NCBI RefSeq assembly: GCF_900626135.1
Contig: NZ_LR130785.1
Coordinates: forward strand, 963,241 to 1,027,240
From: Senegalia massiliensis
GTDB lineage: Bacteria; Bacillota; Clostridia; Tissierellales; SIT17
Direction: 5' to 3'
DNA: 64,000 bases
Of this stretch, positions 53,027 to 62,458 are shown in pieces. The notes beneath the pieces were generated by a model that saw only the letters and a program-made list of their open reading frames with translations, ran no database searches and was not told the DNA's origin. A program made the position numbers and the translations under genes. Position 1 is the stretch's first letter. Every line of letters starts with the position of its first letter.

Positions 53027-53746
53027 ATGTGGAGTAATAGATATATGGTAGATTTAGATGGAGATGGGTATTTAGAATTAGTTGATATTTATAATTTGCA
53101 AGGAGAAAGGTATTTTATTATACTAAAGTATTATTATAGTCACTGGTATATAGTTGATATCTTTAAAGAAGAGAATGATATATCATCATATTTTGATTGT
53201 GAGATAATAAGAGATGATAAATGTAGGTATAAACCTTTTGTAAATCAAGATGAAATAGATTTATCATCTATAGAATATATTTGTTCTGAAACACAGAGAG
53301 ATATAAAACTTGAAAAAGCATTGATAAAAGAATTTAATTTAGATAGGTATAAGGATAATATAAGGTACTATTATAATAAAATAGATTTAGATGAAGATGG
53401 AATTCCTGAAATATTTGTATATTTAGTTGGTTCGTTAGTATGTGGTACTGGTGGATGTAGTGCTGCTATTTTTAAACAAGAAAATGGAAAATATAAGTTA
53501 TTAACAAGATTTAGTCTTGTTAATAATCCTGTCATTATAAGTAATAGTAAAACAAATGGTTATAAAGATATTATTATGAATGTCTACGGTGGAGGTATAA
53601 AAGAATTTTTTGCATTGATTAAATATGATGGAATAACATATCCAAGTAATCCATCGATTCAAACTAAATTAGAATCAGATACAAAGGTAGATGGTATAGC
53701 TATAGTTGCTGATGACATTGCTAAAAACCTTGGTATTGAATTATAA
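53027..53746 (+). CDS. Hypothetical protein with Asp-rich repeat motifs
   Basis: The 239-residue protein has two DLDGDGYLELVD-type motifs (residues about 9-20 and 121-132) that resemble EF-hand or FG-GAP-like Ca2+-binding loops. The central GSLVCGTGGCSAAIF and NVYGGGIKEFFALI are conserved in clostridial proteins of unknown function. No signal peptide is seen, while relatives are often exported, so the N-terminus may be lost; the truncated GGDEF remnant just upstream supports a rearrangement here. The ATG follows AAGGGGG. Confidence 0.65.
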   Translation: MWSNRYMVDLDGDGYLELVDIYNLQGERYFIILKYYYSHWYIVDIFKEENDISSYFDCEIIRDDKCRYKPFVNQDEIDLSSIEYICSETQRDIKLEKALIKEFNLDRYKDNIRYYYNKIDLDEDGIPEIFVYLVGSLVCGTGGCSAAIFKQENGKYKLLTRFSLVNNPVIISNSKTNGYKDIIMNVYGGGIKEFFALIKYDGITYPSNPSIQTKLESDTKVDGIAIVADDIAKNLGIEL

Positions 53747-53840
53747 TTTTCTTCCTTACCAAATATCATTTCAAATGATATTAATTTATTTATTAAACAT
53801 TTATTGTCTCTTGAAGCTTTCGTGTTTAATACTTCCTTAT

Positions 53841-53871
53841 ATATTACTTTATTATTATAATAAAGTAATAT
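53841..53871. terminator. A/T-only hairpin between two genes
   Basis: ATATTACTTTATTA pairs perfectly with TAATAAAGTAATAT around TTA. It lies 95 bases after the preceding gene; without G/C pairs it would be a weak terminator. Confidence 0.45.
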
Positions 53872-53971
53872 TCTTAATGTATTATTTATATTAGTTTGAT
53901 ATCTGATAATACAATATATTAGTTAATGGTATTATAAAATAAAATATATAACTATTTAAAGGAGGTTCAAT

Positions 53972-54823
53972 ATGTCGAAACTAACATTGGGGTTAATTGG
54001 AATTTTTATACTTTTAATTTTATTTATATCAGTATCATTTACTGCTAAATTTTTATTTAAACAACATACAAATAATGAGGTTAAAGGCTTTTTTAATAAT
54101 ATAGAAAACCACGGTGAAATTATAATAAAAGAAGATATAAAAAAATTACCAAAAAATGTTCAATTATGGCTTGAATATTCTGGAATTGTTGGGAAAGAAA
54201 AAATAACATCTGTACGTTTAAAACAAAAAGCATATATGAGATTAGAAAAAGATAAATCTTGGATGGAAGTTGAAGCGGAACAATATTTTAAAACTGAAGA
54301 GCCTGGATTTGTTTGGAATGCAAATATTAAAATGGTCCCTTTAATACATATTTCAGGAAGAGATAAATATAATAAGGGTAAAGGAAATATGCTAATTAAA
54401 CCTCTTTCATTATTCACTATTGCTGATTCTAAAGGAAGAGAAATAGATCAAGGTTCTTTACTTAGATATTTGGCAGAAATGGTTTGGTTTCCCACAGCAT
54501 CTTTAAATGATTATTTAACTTGGGAAGAAATAGATAAATATAATGCTAGAGTGACTATGAATTACAAAGGGATAAAAGCATCAGGCATATTTACATTTAA
54601 TGATAAGAATCAAATTATTAATTTTGAGGCTCAAAGATATGGAGAGTTTAATGGTGAATATAGATTAGAAACATGGTCTATTCCTATAAGAAATTATAAA
54701 GAATTTGAAGGCATAAAAATACCTACTAAAGGAGACGTTACGTGGAAATTAAATTCAGGTGATTTTAATTGGTTTAATTTTGAAATTATAGAAGTTGAAT
54801 ATAATAAACTTATCCCATATTAA
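53972..54823 (+). CDS. DUF6544/DUF6920 family membrane-anchored protein
   Basis: The 283-residue protein has one N-terminal transmembrane helix (LGLIGIFILLILFISVSFTA) and an extracytoplasmic domain. It contains LPKNVQLWLEYSGIVGKEKI, AEMVWFPTASLND and KIPTKGDVTWKLNSGDFNW, typical of the DUF6544 (formerly DUF6920) family. The function is not known. The ATG follows AAGGAGG. Confidence 0.82.
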   Translation: MSKLTLGLIGIFILLILFISVSFTAKFLFKQHTNNEVKGFFNNIENHGEIIIKEDIKKLPKNVQLWLEYSGIVGKEKITSVRLKQKAYMRLEKDKSWMEVEAEQYFKTEEPGFVWNANIKMVPLIHISGRDKYNKGKGNMLIKPLSLFTIADSKGREIDQGSLLRYLAEMVWFPTASLNDYLTWEEIDKYNARVTMNYKGIKASGIFTFNDKNQIINFEAQRYGEFNGEYRLETWSIPIRNYKEFEGIKIPTKGDVTWKLNSGDFNWFNFEIIEVEYNKLIPY

Positions 54824-54880
54824 TAGAATTAAAAATATGAAATTCAGAAGAAAAGAGTCCAAAATGAAGGGCTATTTATT

Positions 54881-54898
54881 ATTATTAAATTTAATAAT
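54881..54898. promoter_or_regulatory. Perfect 18-bp palindrome upstream of hcp
   Basis: ATTATTAAATTTAATAAT is a perfect palindrome, 109 bases before the hcp start. It could be an operator for a redox or nitrosative-stress regulator; it does not match a consensus I can name. Confidence 0.35.
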
Positions 54899-55006
54899 CG
54901 AGTAAATAAAAGAATAGAATAGATGAGTCATGGAAAAATTATAACTAATACAAATAATAAATAATAAAAAATATACAACTTAAAACATTTAGAAAGGTTG
55001 ATAAAA

Positions 55007-56662
55007 ATGGAAAATGCTATGTTTTGTTATCAATGTGAACAGACAATGGGAGGAAAGGGTTGTACCAAACACGGAGTATGTGGAAAAACGCCAGAAATAG
55101 CTAATCTACAAGATTTATTAATATATCAATTGAAAGGTATATCATGTTATGCAAAGCAATTAATAGAAAAAGGGGAAAGTATTAATAAAGAAATTGTAAA
55201 ATTTGTAGAGAATAGTTTGTTTACTACATTAACTAATGTAAACTTTGATGTAGAAGCTCATGTAGAATTATTAAAAGAATCTCAAGAGATAAAAGAAGAT
55301 CTAAGAGCAAAAGCACCTACAGGAACATACTCTAATGAAGCTACATATAATTTAAGTGATAATAAAGAGGAAATGTTAAAAGATTCAATTAAAGCTGGTA
55401 TTATGTATGACCAAGACCTTGATCCAGATATTCGTTCGTTAAGATGGACAGTAATTTATGGATTAAAAGGTATAAGTGCATATGGACATCAAGCAAGATA
55501 TATTAATTATCATAGTGAACAAGTAGATCGTTTTTACTTTATAGCATTAGAGGCAACAACGAATGATAGTTTAACAGTTGAAGATCTTATACGAATGGTT
55601 ATGAGAACTGGAGAAATTAGTATAGAAGTAATGAGGATTTTAGATGAAGCCAATACTGAAACATATGAAAATCCAAGTGCACATAAAGTTAATGTGAAAA
55701 TTAAGAAAGGACCATTTATAGTAGTATCTGGACATGATTTAAGAGATTTAGAACAAGTGCTTAAACAAACAGAAGGAAAAGGAATCAATGTATATACACA
55801 TGGAGAAATGTTACCATGTCATGGTTATCCTAAATTAAAGAAATATAAACATTTAGTAGGTAACTATGGGTCTGCATGGCAAAATCAACAAAAGGAATTT
55901 AATGATATACCTGGTGCTATTTTAATGACTACTAATTGTTTGATGAGGCCTAGAGAATCATATAAAGATAGAATATTTACTACAAATGTTGTAGGATGGG
56001 AAGGCGTCAAAAATATTAAACTAAATAAAGACGGTACAAAGGATTTTAGTTTAATTATAGAGAAAGCATTACAATTAGGTGGATTTAAGGAAGATGAAGA
56101 AGAAAAGGAAATTATAGTAGGATTTGGACATAATGAAACTTTATCTAATGCTGAAACTATAGTGAGTGCAATAAAGAATGAAGATATAAAACATTTATTT
56201 GTAATTGGTGGATGTGATGGTGCAAAACCAGGAAGAAATTATTATACTGAATTTGCCGAAAAGGTTCCAAAAGATTGTATAATTTTAACATTAGCTTGTG
56301 GCAAGTATAGATTTAATAAATTAGAGTTTGGAACAGTAGCAGGCTTACCTAGACTATTAGATGTAGGGCAATGTAATGATGTATATTCAGCAGTTAAGAT
56401 TGCTTCAACCCTTGCAGATGTATTTGATACAGATGTTAATTCTTTACCACTTACTATAGTACTTTCTTGGTATGAGCAAAAGGCAGTTGCTGATTTATTA
56501 GCATTATTATCCCTTGGAGTAAATGGAATGTACTTAGGTCCAAGTTTACCTGCTTTCATATCTCCTAATGTATTACAATACTTGGTAGATACTTTTAGTT
56601 TAAAGCCAATAAGTACTCCAGATGATGACTTGAAAAATTCTCTTCAACAACATTATAAATAA
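55007..56662 (+). CDS. hcp: Hydroxylamine reductase (hybrid cluster protein)
   Basis: The 551-residue protein has the N-terminal four-Cys cluster motif (CYQCEQTMGGKGCTKHGVCG). The hybrid-cluster ligands lie further on: His/Glu in HGEMLPCHGYP, Cys in TTNCLMRP, CDGAKPGRNYY and LACGKYRFN. It reduces hydroxylamine to ammonia, and related proteins act as NO reductases protecting against nitrosative stress. The ATG was chosen because GAAAGG lies ten bases upstream; a TTG further up is less likely. It shares a terminator with the minus-strand YeiH-type gene. Confidence 0.97.
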   Translation: MENAMFCYQCEQTMGGKGCTKHGVCGKTPEIANLQDLLIYQLKGISCYAKQLIEKGESINKEIVKFVENSLFTTLTNVNFDVEAHVELLKESQEIKEDLRAKAPTGTYSNEATYNLSDNKEEMLKDSIKAGIMYDQDLDPDIRSLRWTVIYGLKGISAYGHQARYINYHSEQVDRFYFIALEATTNDSLTVEDLIRMVMRTGEISIEVMRILDEANTETYENPSAHKVNVKIKKGPFIVVSGHDLRDLEQVLKQTEGKGINVYTHGEMLPCHGYPKLKKYKHLVGNYGSAWQNQQKEFNDIPGAILMTTNCLMRPRESYKDRIFTTNVVGWEGVKNIKLNKDGTKDFSLIIEKALQLGGFKEDEEEKEIIVGFGHNETLSNAETIVSAIKNEDIKHLFVIGGCDGAKPGRNYYTEFAEKVPKDCIILTLACGKYRFNKLEFGTVAGLPRLLDVGQCNDVYSAVKIASTLADVFDTDVNSLPLTIVLSWYEQKAVADLLALLSLGVNGMYLGPSLPAFISPNVLQYLVDTFSLKPISTPDDDLKNSLQQHYK

Positions 56663-56696
56663 ATGAAATTCCACTAATATCAGTGGAATTTCATTT
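56661..56696. terminator. Bidirectional terminator between hcp and the YeiH-type gene
   Basis: AAATGAAATTCCACT and its complement form a perfect 15-bp stem with a six-base loop, ending in ATTATTA. Confidence 0.8.
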
Positions 56697-56700
56697 ATTA

Positions 56701-57747
56701 TTAAACAAGTCCCATAAAATATTGTACAGTAATAGAAACAATTACAACTAAAGCTGAAATAGTAAATCCGTGTATCATTGGAGCAACACCAGATTTTTTC
56801 ATTTCATTAAAATTTGTATTTAATCCTATAGCTGCTAGTGCTGAAATCATTAAAAATTTACTAATTTCTTTTGCCATAATTGAAATTGTATCAGGAATAA
56901 TTCCAAAACTATTTATAATAGCTAATCCGATAAAAGCTAAGATAAACCATGGAAAAACAGATGTAATATTTGCTTTTGGGTTAATATTTATAACACTTTC
57001 CTTTGAATATAATTCTTTTTTCTTTATTTTAGAATTTATAAATGCAAACATAGCTACAACAGGAATAATTGATATTGTACGAGTTAATTTAACCATAGTT
57101 GCAAAATCTCCTGCAGATTCGCTAAAGGCATAACCAGCTGCTACAACACTGGATGTATCATTAACGGCTGTTCCTGTCCAAAGACCATAGGCCATATCAG
57201 AAAGTCCCATCCATTCACCCATAATAGGAAATAATAAGATCATCAAAATATCAAATAAAAATGTAGCTGACATAGCATATGCGATATCTTTATTCTCTGC
57301 TTCAATAACAGGTGCTATAGCTGCAATTGCAGAACCACCACAAATCCCTGTTCCTGCAGAAATTAGGTTTGATAGTTTCCAATTTAATTTTAATAAGCGA
57401 CCTACTACATATCCTCCACCAAAGCATGTTAAAAGAGTAAAAAACATAACTACTAATGATAGTTTACCTACAGTTAAAACTGTATTAATACTTAATGACA
57501 AACCTAGTAAAATTATAGCAAATTTTAATATTTTTTTTGATGTAAATTTCAATCCTGGTTTAATTATTTCCTTTGGTTGTATTATACTATTAATAAACAT
57601 ACCTATAAAAAGTGCTATTACTGATGCACCAATAAGATGAATTGGTAATAAATTCTCTATAAACTTTGCAATTGTTGCTATTAATAATGCAATAAAAATT
57701 CCAGGAATTAGATCAACTATCTTATTTATTATACTTTTATTAAACAT
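56701..57747 (-). CDS. YeiH family putative sulfate exporter
   Basis: The 348-residue protein with about ten helices belongs to the UPF0324/YeiH family. Typical motifs are GASVIALFIGM, ILLGLSLSINTV, AGTGICGGSAIAAIAPVI and WTGTAVNDTSSVVAAG. It is thought to export sulfate, sulfite or sulfonate-derived anions; the exact substrate is not proven. The start has GGAGGG upstream. It is divergent from a LysR gene, the same arrangement as yeiE-yeiH in E. coli. Confidence 0.92.
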   Translation of the reverse strand: MFNKSIINKIVDLIPGIFIALLIATIAKFIENLLPIHLIGASVIALFIGMFINSIIQPKEIIKPGLKFTSKKILKFAIILLGLSLSINTVLTVGKLSLVVMFFTLLTCFGGGYVVGRLLKLNWKLSNLISAGTGICGGSAIAAIAPVIEAENKDIAYAMSATFLFDILMILLFPIMGEWMGLSDMAYGLWTGTAVNDTSSVVAAGYAFSESAGDFATMVKLTRTISIIPVVAMFAFINSKIKKKELYSKESVININPKANITSVFPWFILAFIGLAIINSFGIIPDTISIMAKEISKFLMISALAAIGLNTNFNEMKKSGVAPMIHGFTISALVVIVSITVQYFMGLV

Positions 57748-57807
57748 TATAAGCCCTCCTTTTCTTTTGACATATTGATTCTATCATCGCTAAGTGATAA
57801 AATCTAA

Positions 57808-57831
57808 TTATCAAATATTATTTATTGATAA
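57808..57831. promoter_or_regulatory. Probable LysR operator in the divergent region
   Basis: TTATCAA and TTGATAA are separated by ten bases between the two divergent start codons. The spacing and dyad fit the T-N11-A type of LysR binding site. Confidence 0.5.
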
Positions 57832-57852
57832 TAAATATTTATTGGAGGAATT

Positions 57853-58722
57853 ATGTTAGATTATCGAATTTATACATTTTTAAAACTATGTGATACTATG
57901 AATTATCATAAAACAGCAGAATTACTACATATGACTCAACCAGCAGTAACACAACATATTCATTTTTTGGAGAATGAATATGGATGTAAATTATTTATTT
58001 ATGATGGTAAAATGCTAAAGAAAACAAAAGAAGCAGATAAGCTTGAATCTTATGCACGATCTGCTAAATATAATGAAGATGTTTTAAAAAATCAAATTAA
58101 GGAAAAACCTTTAATAGAATTGCGTATTGGTGCAACGAAAACAATTGGTGAATATGTAATTGCTAAAAATGTTAAGAGTTTTTTTGACACTGATAATTAT
58201 GCGTTAAATTTAATTGTAGATAATACAGAGCATTTATTATTTCTACTTGAACATAATAAACTTGATTTTGCTATAATAGAAGGTTTTTTTGATAAAGAAA
58301 AGTATAATTATGCTTTATATAAAGAAGAATCTTTTGTTGGAGTTTGTAGTAAAACTCATTCTTTTGCACAAAAGAATGTATCTTTTAAAGATATATTTAA
58401 AGAGACTTTAATTGTCCGTGAGAAAGGGTCAGGAACAAGAGAAATTTTTGAACAAATTCTTTATGAAAATAATTTTACATTGGATTCTTTTAAGAAAAAA
58501 ATATGCATTAGTAGTTTTGAAATCATAAAAAAACTTTTAATGGCTGAAAAAAGCATATCATTTGTATACGAGTCAGTAGCAAATAGTGACAGTAATTTAT
58601 CATATTTTACAATTGACAATAATATTATTACTAGGGAATTTAATTATGTATATCTTAAAAATACAGATGCAAAAGAAATAATTTCTTTGTTTGAAAATAA
58701 AATGGGTATAAATCAAAAGTAA
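57853..58722 (+). CDS. LysR family transcriptional regulator
   Basis: The 289-residue regulator has the LysR helix-turn-helix (FLKLCDTMNYHKTAELLHMT and QPAVTQHIHFLENEYG, residues about 6-45) and a two-lobed periplasmic-binding-protein-type effector domain. It is divergent from the YeiH-type transporter and probably controls it. The ATG follows GGAGG. The pgeF gene starts 11 bases after its stop, so the two may be co-transcribed. Confidence 0.92.
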   Translation: MLDYRIYTFLKLCDTMNYHKTAELLHMTQPAVTQHIHFLENEYGCKLFIYDGKMLKKTKEADKLESYARSAKYNEDVLKNQIKEKPLIELRIGATKTIGEYVIAKNVKSFFDTDNYALNLIVDNTEHLLFLLEHNKLDFAIIEGFFDKEKYNYALYKEESFVGVCSKTHSFAQKNVSFKDIFKETLIVREKGSGTREIFEQILYENNFTLDSFKKKICISSFEIIKKLLMAEKSISFVYESVANSDSNLSYFTIDNNIITREFNYVYLKNTDAKEIISLFENKMGINQK

Positions 58723-58733
58723 AGGAGAACTAC

Positions 58734-59558
58734 ATGAGAGATAATGCTTATATTGAAGAAAATGAAAGTTTGAAAATTGTTAAATTCTCTATATTTGATA
58801 AATATAGAGATGATATTATTGCAGGATTTAGTACAAGAGATGGTGGAGTAAGTAAAGGAATTTATGAAAGCATGAATTTAGGATTTGAAATTGGTGATAA
58901 TCAACAAAATGTATTAGAAAATTATAAAATTTTTTCAAGATATTTAGATATTAATTATAAAAATATAGTTATTTCATCTCAATATCATCATAATAATATT
59001 AAAATAGTTAAAGAGAAAGATAAAGGAAAGGGGATATTTAGAAATAAAGATTATCAAGATATAGATGGTTTTATTACAAATACTCCTGAAATAGCACTTG
59101 TAACACTTCATGCAGATTGTTCTCCTATTTATTTTTATGACCCTAAAAATAAAGTTATAGGATTAGCACATGCAGGTTGGAAAGGTACAACAATGGAAAT
59201 TTCAAGTGAAATGGTAGAAAAAATGTCCCTAGAATTTAATACAAACCCTGAAGATTTAGTTGCTGTAATAGGTCCATCAATATGTGATAGATGCTATGAG
59301 ATTGATGAAAATGTTAAGAATGAATTTGATAATATGTCAATAGATACATCATCATATATTAGTTTTGATAATAAAAAAAATAAATATTATCCTGATATTC
59401 CAATGATTAATAAAGCCTTATTGATTAATAAAGGAGTAAAAGAAGAAAATATAAAATTATCTAATATATGTACCATGGAAAATAAAGACTTATTTTTCTC
59501 ACATAGGGGACATAAAGGAAAAAGAGGTAGTCAAGCTGCAATCTTGCAATTAAAATAA
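58734..59558 (+). CDS. pgeF: Peptidoglycan editing factor PgeF (laccase-domain protein)
   Basis: The 274-residue protein of the YfiH/DUF152 family has the metal-binding residues in TLHADCSPIYF (His and Cys) and GLAHAGWKGT (His), followed by VIGPSICDRCYEID. PgeF removes L-Ser wrongly incorporated into peptidoglycan precursors. A preceding STRDGGVSKGIYESMNLG is also conserved. AAAGGAGAA lies before the ATG. Confidence 0.93.
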   Translation: MRDNAYIEENESLKIVKFSIFDKYRDDIIAGFSTRDGGVSKGIYESMNLGFEIGDNQQNVLENYKIFSRYLDINYKNIVISSQYHHNNIKIVKEKDKGKGIFRNKDYQDIDGFITNTPEIALVTLHADCSPIYFYDPKNKVIGLAHAGWKGTTMEISSEMVEKMSLEFNTNPEDLVAVIGPSICDRCYEIDENVKNEFDNMSIDTSSYISFDNKKNKYYPDIPMINKALLINKGVKEENIKLSNICTMENKDLFFSHRGHKGKRGSQAAILQLK

Positions 59559-59597
59559 GTGGGGTTTTTATATTAAAAAATAATAAAGGAGTAGTAT

Positions 59598-60410
59598 ATG
59601 GATATAAATACAAGTAATATATTATTTGCTTTTGGATTAACCCTTTTTGCTGGTTTATCTACAGGTATAGGAAGTATTTTAGCATTTTATACTAAACAAA
59701 CAAATAAGAAATTTTTATCAGGGGCTTTAGGATTTTCTGCAGGTGTTATGATATATGTTTCTATGATTGAAATATTTGTAAAGGCAAGAGATTCGTTAGA
59801 GGCTGTTTATGGAGCGAGTAAAGGGTATTGGGTTACTACAATTGCTTTTTTTGGTGGAATTGCTGTTATTGCATTAATAGATAAATTTGTACCAAAAGCT
59901 GAAAATCCTCATGAAATGCGAGATGTAAAAGATATGAAAGAAAAAGATGTAAGCGATCCAGCTTTACTTAGAATGGGATTATTTTCTGCTCTTGCAATAG
60001 CTATACATAATTTTCCTGAAGGACTTGCAACTTTTATTGGAGCTATTCAAGATCCAGCCCTTGGAATTAGTATTGCTATAGCAATAGCTATACATAATAT
60101 ACCTGAGGGAATAGCTGTATCAGTACCAATTTATTTTTCTACAGGTGATAGAAAAAAAGCATTTAAATATTCTTTTCTGTCAGGATTATCAGAACCTGTA
60201 GGAGCTATTGTAGGATATTTTATACTTATGAATATATTTACTGATGCCATGTTTGGTATAGTATTTGCCAGTGTGGCGGGAATTATGGTTTATATATCAT
60301 TAGATGAATTATTACCTACAGCTGAAAAATATGGTGAACATCATATTGCAATATATGGACTTATAGGTGGAATGGGTGTAATGGCACTAAGCTTACTTTT
60401 AACTGCATAA
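59598..60410 (+). CDS. zupT: ZIP family zinc transporter (ZupT)
   Basis: The 270-residue protein with eight predicted helices has the metal-binding helices HNFPEGLATF and HNIPEGIAVSVPI, the twin signature of ZIP transporters such as ZupT. It takes up Zn2+ and possibly Fe2+ or Mn2+. The ATG follows AAAGGAG. It begins 39 bases after pgeF and is followed by a terminator. Confidence 0.94.
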   Translation: MDINTSNILFAFGLTLFAGLSTGIGSILAFYTKQTNKKFLSGALGFSAGVMIYVSMIEIFVKARDSLEAVYGASKGYWVTTIAFFGGIAVIALIDKFVPKAENPHEMRDVKDMKEKDVSDPALLRMGLFSALAIAIHNFPEGLATFIGAIQDPALGISIAIAIAIHNIPEGIAVSVPIYFSTGDRKKAFKYSFLSGLSEPVGAIVGYFILMNIFTDAMFGIVFASVAGIMVYISLDELLPTAEKYGEHHIAIYGLIGGMGVMALSLLLTA

Positions 60411-60420
60411 TATAAAAATA

Positions 60421-60446
60421 AAAAAGTGATTTTCAATCACTTTTTT
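60421..60446. terminator. Terminator between zupT and the AEC transporter gene
   Basis: AAAAAGTGATT pairs with AATCACTTTTT and continues with T. It can serve both convergent genes. Confidence 0.8.
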
Positions 60447-60453
60447 ATTTTTA

Positions 60454-61416
60454 TTATAATGGAAATATTATTCTTGATAGTGAAACTATAAATGACAATG
60501 TTATTACACTAAAAATAGTAGATGTCATAACAACTTGAGAAGCAAATTCTGGTTCATTATCATGCTCTACAGCTATTAAGGCAGTATTTACAGCAGTAGG
60601 TAAACTAGATGATACCATAAGAGTTTGAGCCATTATAGTATTTATATCTAAAGCTTTAATTAGTATAAAAGCTATAATAGGACCAAATAAAAGTCTAATA
60701 AAATTTGATAGATAAACCACATTATTTTTAAAGAATATTGGAGTTTTAGATAATTGAATTCCCAATACTAATAAAGCAAATGAAATCATTCCTTGTTTTG
60801 CATATGAAATACCAGTCCAAAGAGGATTTTGAGTTATATCATATGGAATAAATTTTAGTAAAATAGCTAATATAATCGTATAAATAACAGGAATTTTAAA
60901 TATACTTTTTAAAGAATTTTTCCAATCAGCACTTCCTCTACTAGCATTATAAAATCCAAGTGTATTTGTAAAGATATTTTGAGTAATGTATATTATTATA
61001 TGACTAGTAAGTGCTATATCAATATATGGATTAATACCATCTACAATGAAAATTTCATTACTAAAAATTAAAGTGATTAAAGGTATTCCTATATTACCAG
61101 AATTTATAAAAGTTATAGAGTTAATAAATGCATTTTTTAAAGAGTTACTATATCCTAATAATAATGAAATTAATATTCCTAGTATATAATTTAAAGTAAC
61201 TAATAAAACACCAAATATAAAAACCTTTAAAAATCTAGAATCTAAATCTGTGGTGTAAATATTTACTAAAAGAAAAGCTGGAACAAAAACATAAAAATTT
61301 AGTTTGCTTAAAGTATACATATCTAAATTGAAAATTTTATTTAATATATATCCTATTGTAATTAGAAAAAATATTGGTATTATATTATTTATTAAAATGT
61401 GAAAAAAGATATCCAT
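60454..61416 (-). CDS. AEC family transporter (auxin efflux carrier-like)
   Basis: The 320-residue protein has about ten helices arranged as two halves, with NFYVFVPAFLLVNIYTTDLD in the first and LPTAVNTALIAVEHDNEPEF in the second, typical of AEC permeases. Members export auxin-like or organic acids such as malate; the substrate here is unknown. The ATG follows GGAGATTTTT. It converges on zupT. Confidence 0.88.
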   Translation of the reverse strand: MDIFFHILINNIIPIFFLITIGYILNKIFNLDMYTLSKLNFYVFVPAFLLVNIYTTDLDSRFLKVFIFGVLLVTLNYILGILISLLLGYSNSLKNAFINSITFINSGNIGIPLITLIFSNEIFIVDGINPYIDIALTSHIIIYITQNIFTNTLGFYNASRGSADWKNSLKSIFKIPVIYTIILAILLKFIPYDITQNPLWTGISYAKQGMISFALLVLGIQLSKTPIFFKNNVVYLSNFIRLLFGPIIAFILIKALDINTIMAQTLMVSSSLPTAVNTALIAVEHDNEPEFASQVVMTSTIFSVITLSFIVSLSRIIFPL

Positions 61417-61543
61417 AAAAATCTCCTATACGTTTATTAATTTTTAAACCTATAGAATATTGTATCATAATATAGCAAAATATGAGATGATTAATAGAAG
61501 TTATTATTAAGAAATTAATTAAATAAATAAATTATAAATAGTA

Positions 61544-61583
61544 GGAAGTATCATGGCTTAGGCTTTGAATACTTTCTTTTTTT
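61544..61583 (+). terminator. Orphan terminator without an upstream gene on this strand
   Basis: GGAAGTAT pairs with ATACTTTC (one wobble pair), followed by a run of seven T. The nearest plus-strand gene ends more than 1.1 kb upstream beyond a minus-strand gene, so a small RNA in 61,417-61,580 or a lost gene is possible. Confidence 0.5.
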
Positions 61584-61660
61584 ATTGAAATATTTAGTTA
61601 AGTTAATCATAATTAAAATTGTCATAGGTTAGATTTGGTTATAAAACAAATATTTAGGTT

Positions 61661-61732
61661 ATCATATATCAATACAAATTTATTGTTTTGCAATAAATTT
61701 GTATTGACATATGATAATTATAGAATTATAAT
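61661..61732 (+). promoter_or_regulatory. Promoter with a 25-bp-arm palindrome, DUF2975-XRE operon
   Basis: The arms ATCATATATCAATACAAATT... and their complement (one mismatch in 25) are separated by TTTTG. The right arm contains the -35 box TTGACA (61704-61709), and TATAAT (61727-61732) follows after 17 bases. A dyad covering the -35 box fits repression by the XRE protein of this operon. Confidence 0.72.
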
Positions 61733-61751
61733 ATAATTGGATGGTGATGAT

Positions 61752-62228
61752 ATGAAAACATGGATGGTTAATGCTTTTAAAGTATCTATTATTTTAATTG
61801 GAGTAGCTGTATTATTACTTTTTATATTTTGGCTACCTAATGTATCGAGGAGATTGGCAATATCAAATCCTGAATATGCATACTTAAGATATCCATTACT
61901 TTTTGGGCTTTATATTACAGGCATACCTTTTTATATGGGTATTTTCCACACCTTTAAGCTTCTTAAATTAATACAAGGAAATAGTGCATTTACTAAGAAT
62001 GCTTGTAAGTCTTTAGGAGCAATAAAAATATATGCTATATTAGTTATAGCTATATATATTATTGGTATGATTCTTATAAGTATTAACAATGCAATTCAAT
62101 TTGAAGTTTTGGTGTTTGGAATTTTAATTATGTTTGCTTCATTTATTATTGCAATATTTTCAGCAATACTTAAAGAATTACTCAGAAAAGCAGTTGAGAT
62201 AAAAGATGAAAATGACTTTACAATATAA
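61752..62228 (+). CDS. DUF2975 domain-containing membrane protein
   Basis: The 158-residue protein has four predicted helices (FKVSIILIGVAVLLLFIF, LLFGLYITGIPFYMGIF, YAILVIAIYIIGMIL, FGILIMFASFIIAIFS) and belongs to DUF2975. In bacilli these are co-encoded with YozG-like XRE regulators. A TTG start five bases after the -10 box is impossible because it precedes the transcription start, so the ATG after GGTGATGAT was chosen. It is the first gene of the operon. Confidence 0.85.
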   Translation: MKTWMVNAFKVSIILIGVAVLLLFIFWLPNVSRRLAISNPEYAYLRYPLLFGLYITGIPFYMGIFHTFKLLKLIQGNSAFTKNACKSLGAIKIYAILVIAIYIIGMILISINNAIQFEVLVFGILIMFASFIIAIFSAILKELLRKAVEIKDENDFTI

Positions 62229-62237
62229 GGTGATTAT

Positions 62238-62456
62238 ATGGCTATTATAATTAATATTGATATAATGTTGGCGAAAAGAAAGATGAGTGTTACAGAACTA
62301 TCTGAAAGAGTAGGTATAACCATATCTAATATTTCTATTCTTAAAAATGGAAAAGCTAAGGCTATAAGATTAACTACTTTAGATGCAATATGTAAAGCAT
62401 TAGATTGTCAACCAGGAGATATATTAGAATATAAAGATTTAAATGAGGAGGAATAA
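62238..62456 (+). CDS. XRE family (Cro/C1-type) transcriptional regulator, YozG-like
   Basis: The 72-residue protein is a single helix-turn-helix domain: MLAKRKMSVTELSERVGITI, SNISILKNGKAKAI and LDAICKALDCQPGDILEYK. YozG-like regulators occur next to DUF2975 proteins. It probably binds the palindrome over the operon promoter (inference). AAGGTG lies before the ATG, and the next gene starts two bases after its stop. Confidence 0.9.
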   Translation: MAIIINIDIMLAKRKMSVTELSERVGITISNISILKNGKAKAIRLTTLDAICKALDCQPGDILEYKDLNEEE

Positions 62457-62458
62457 AA

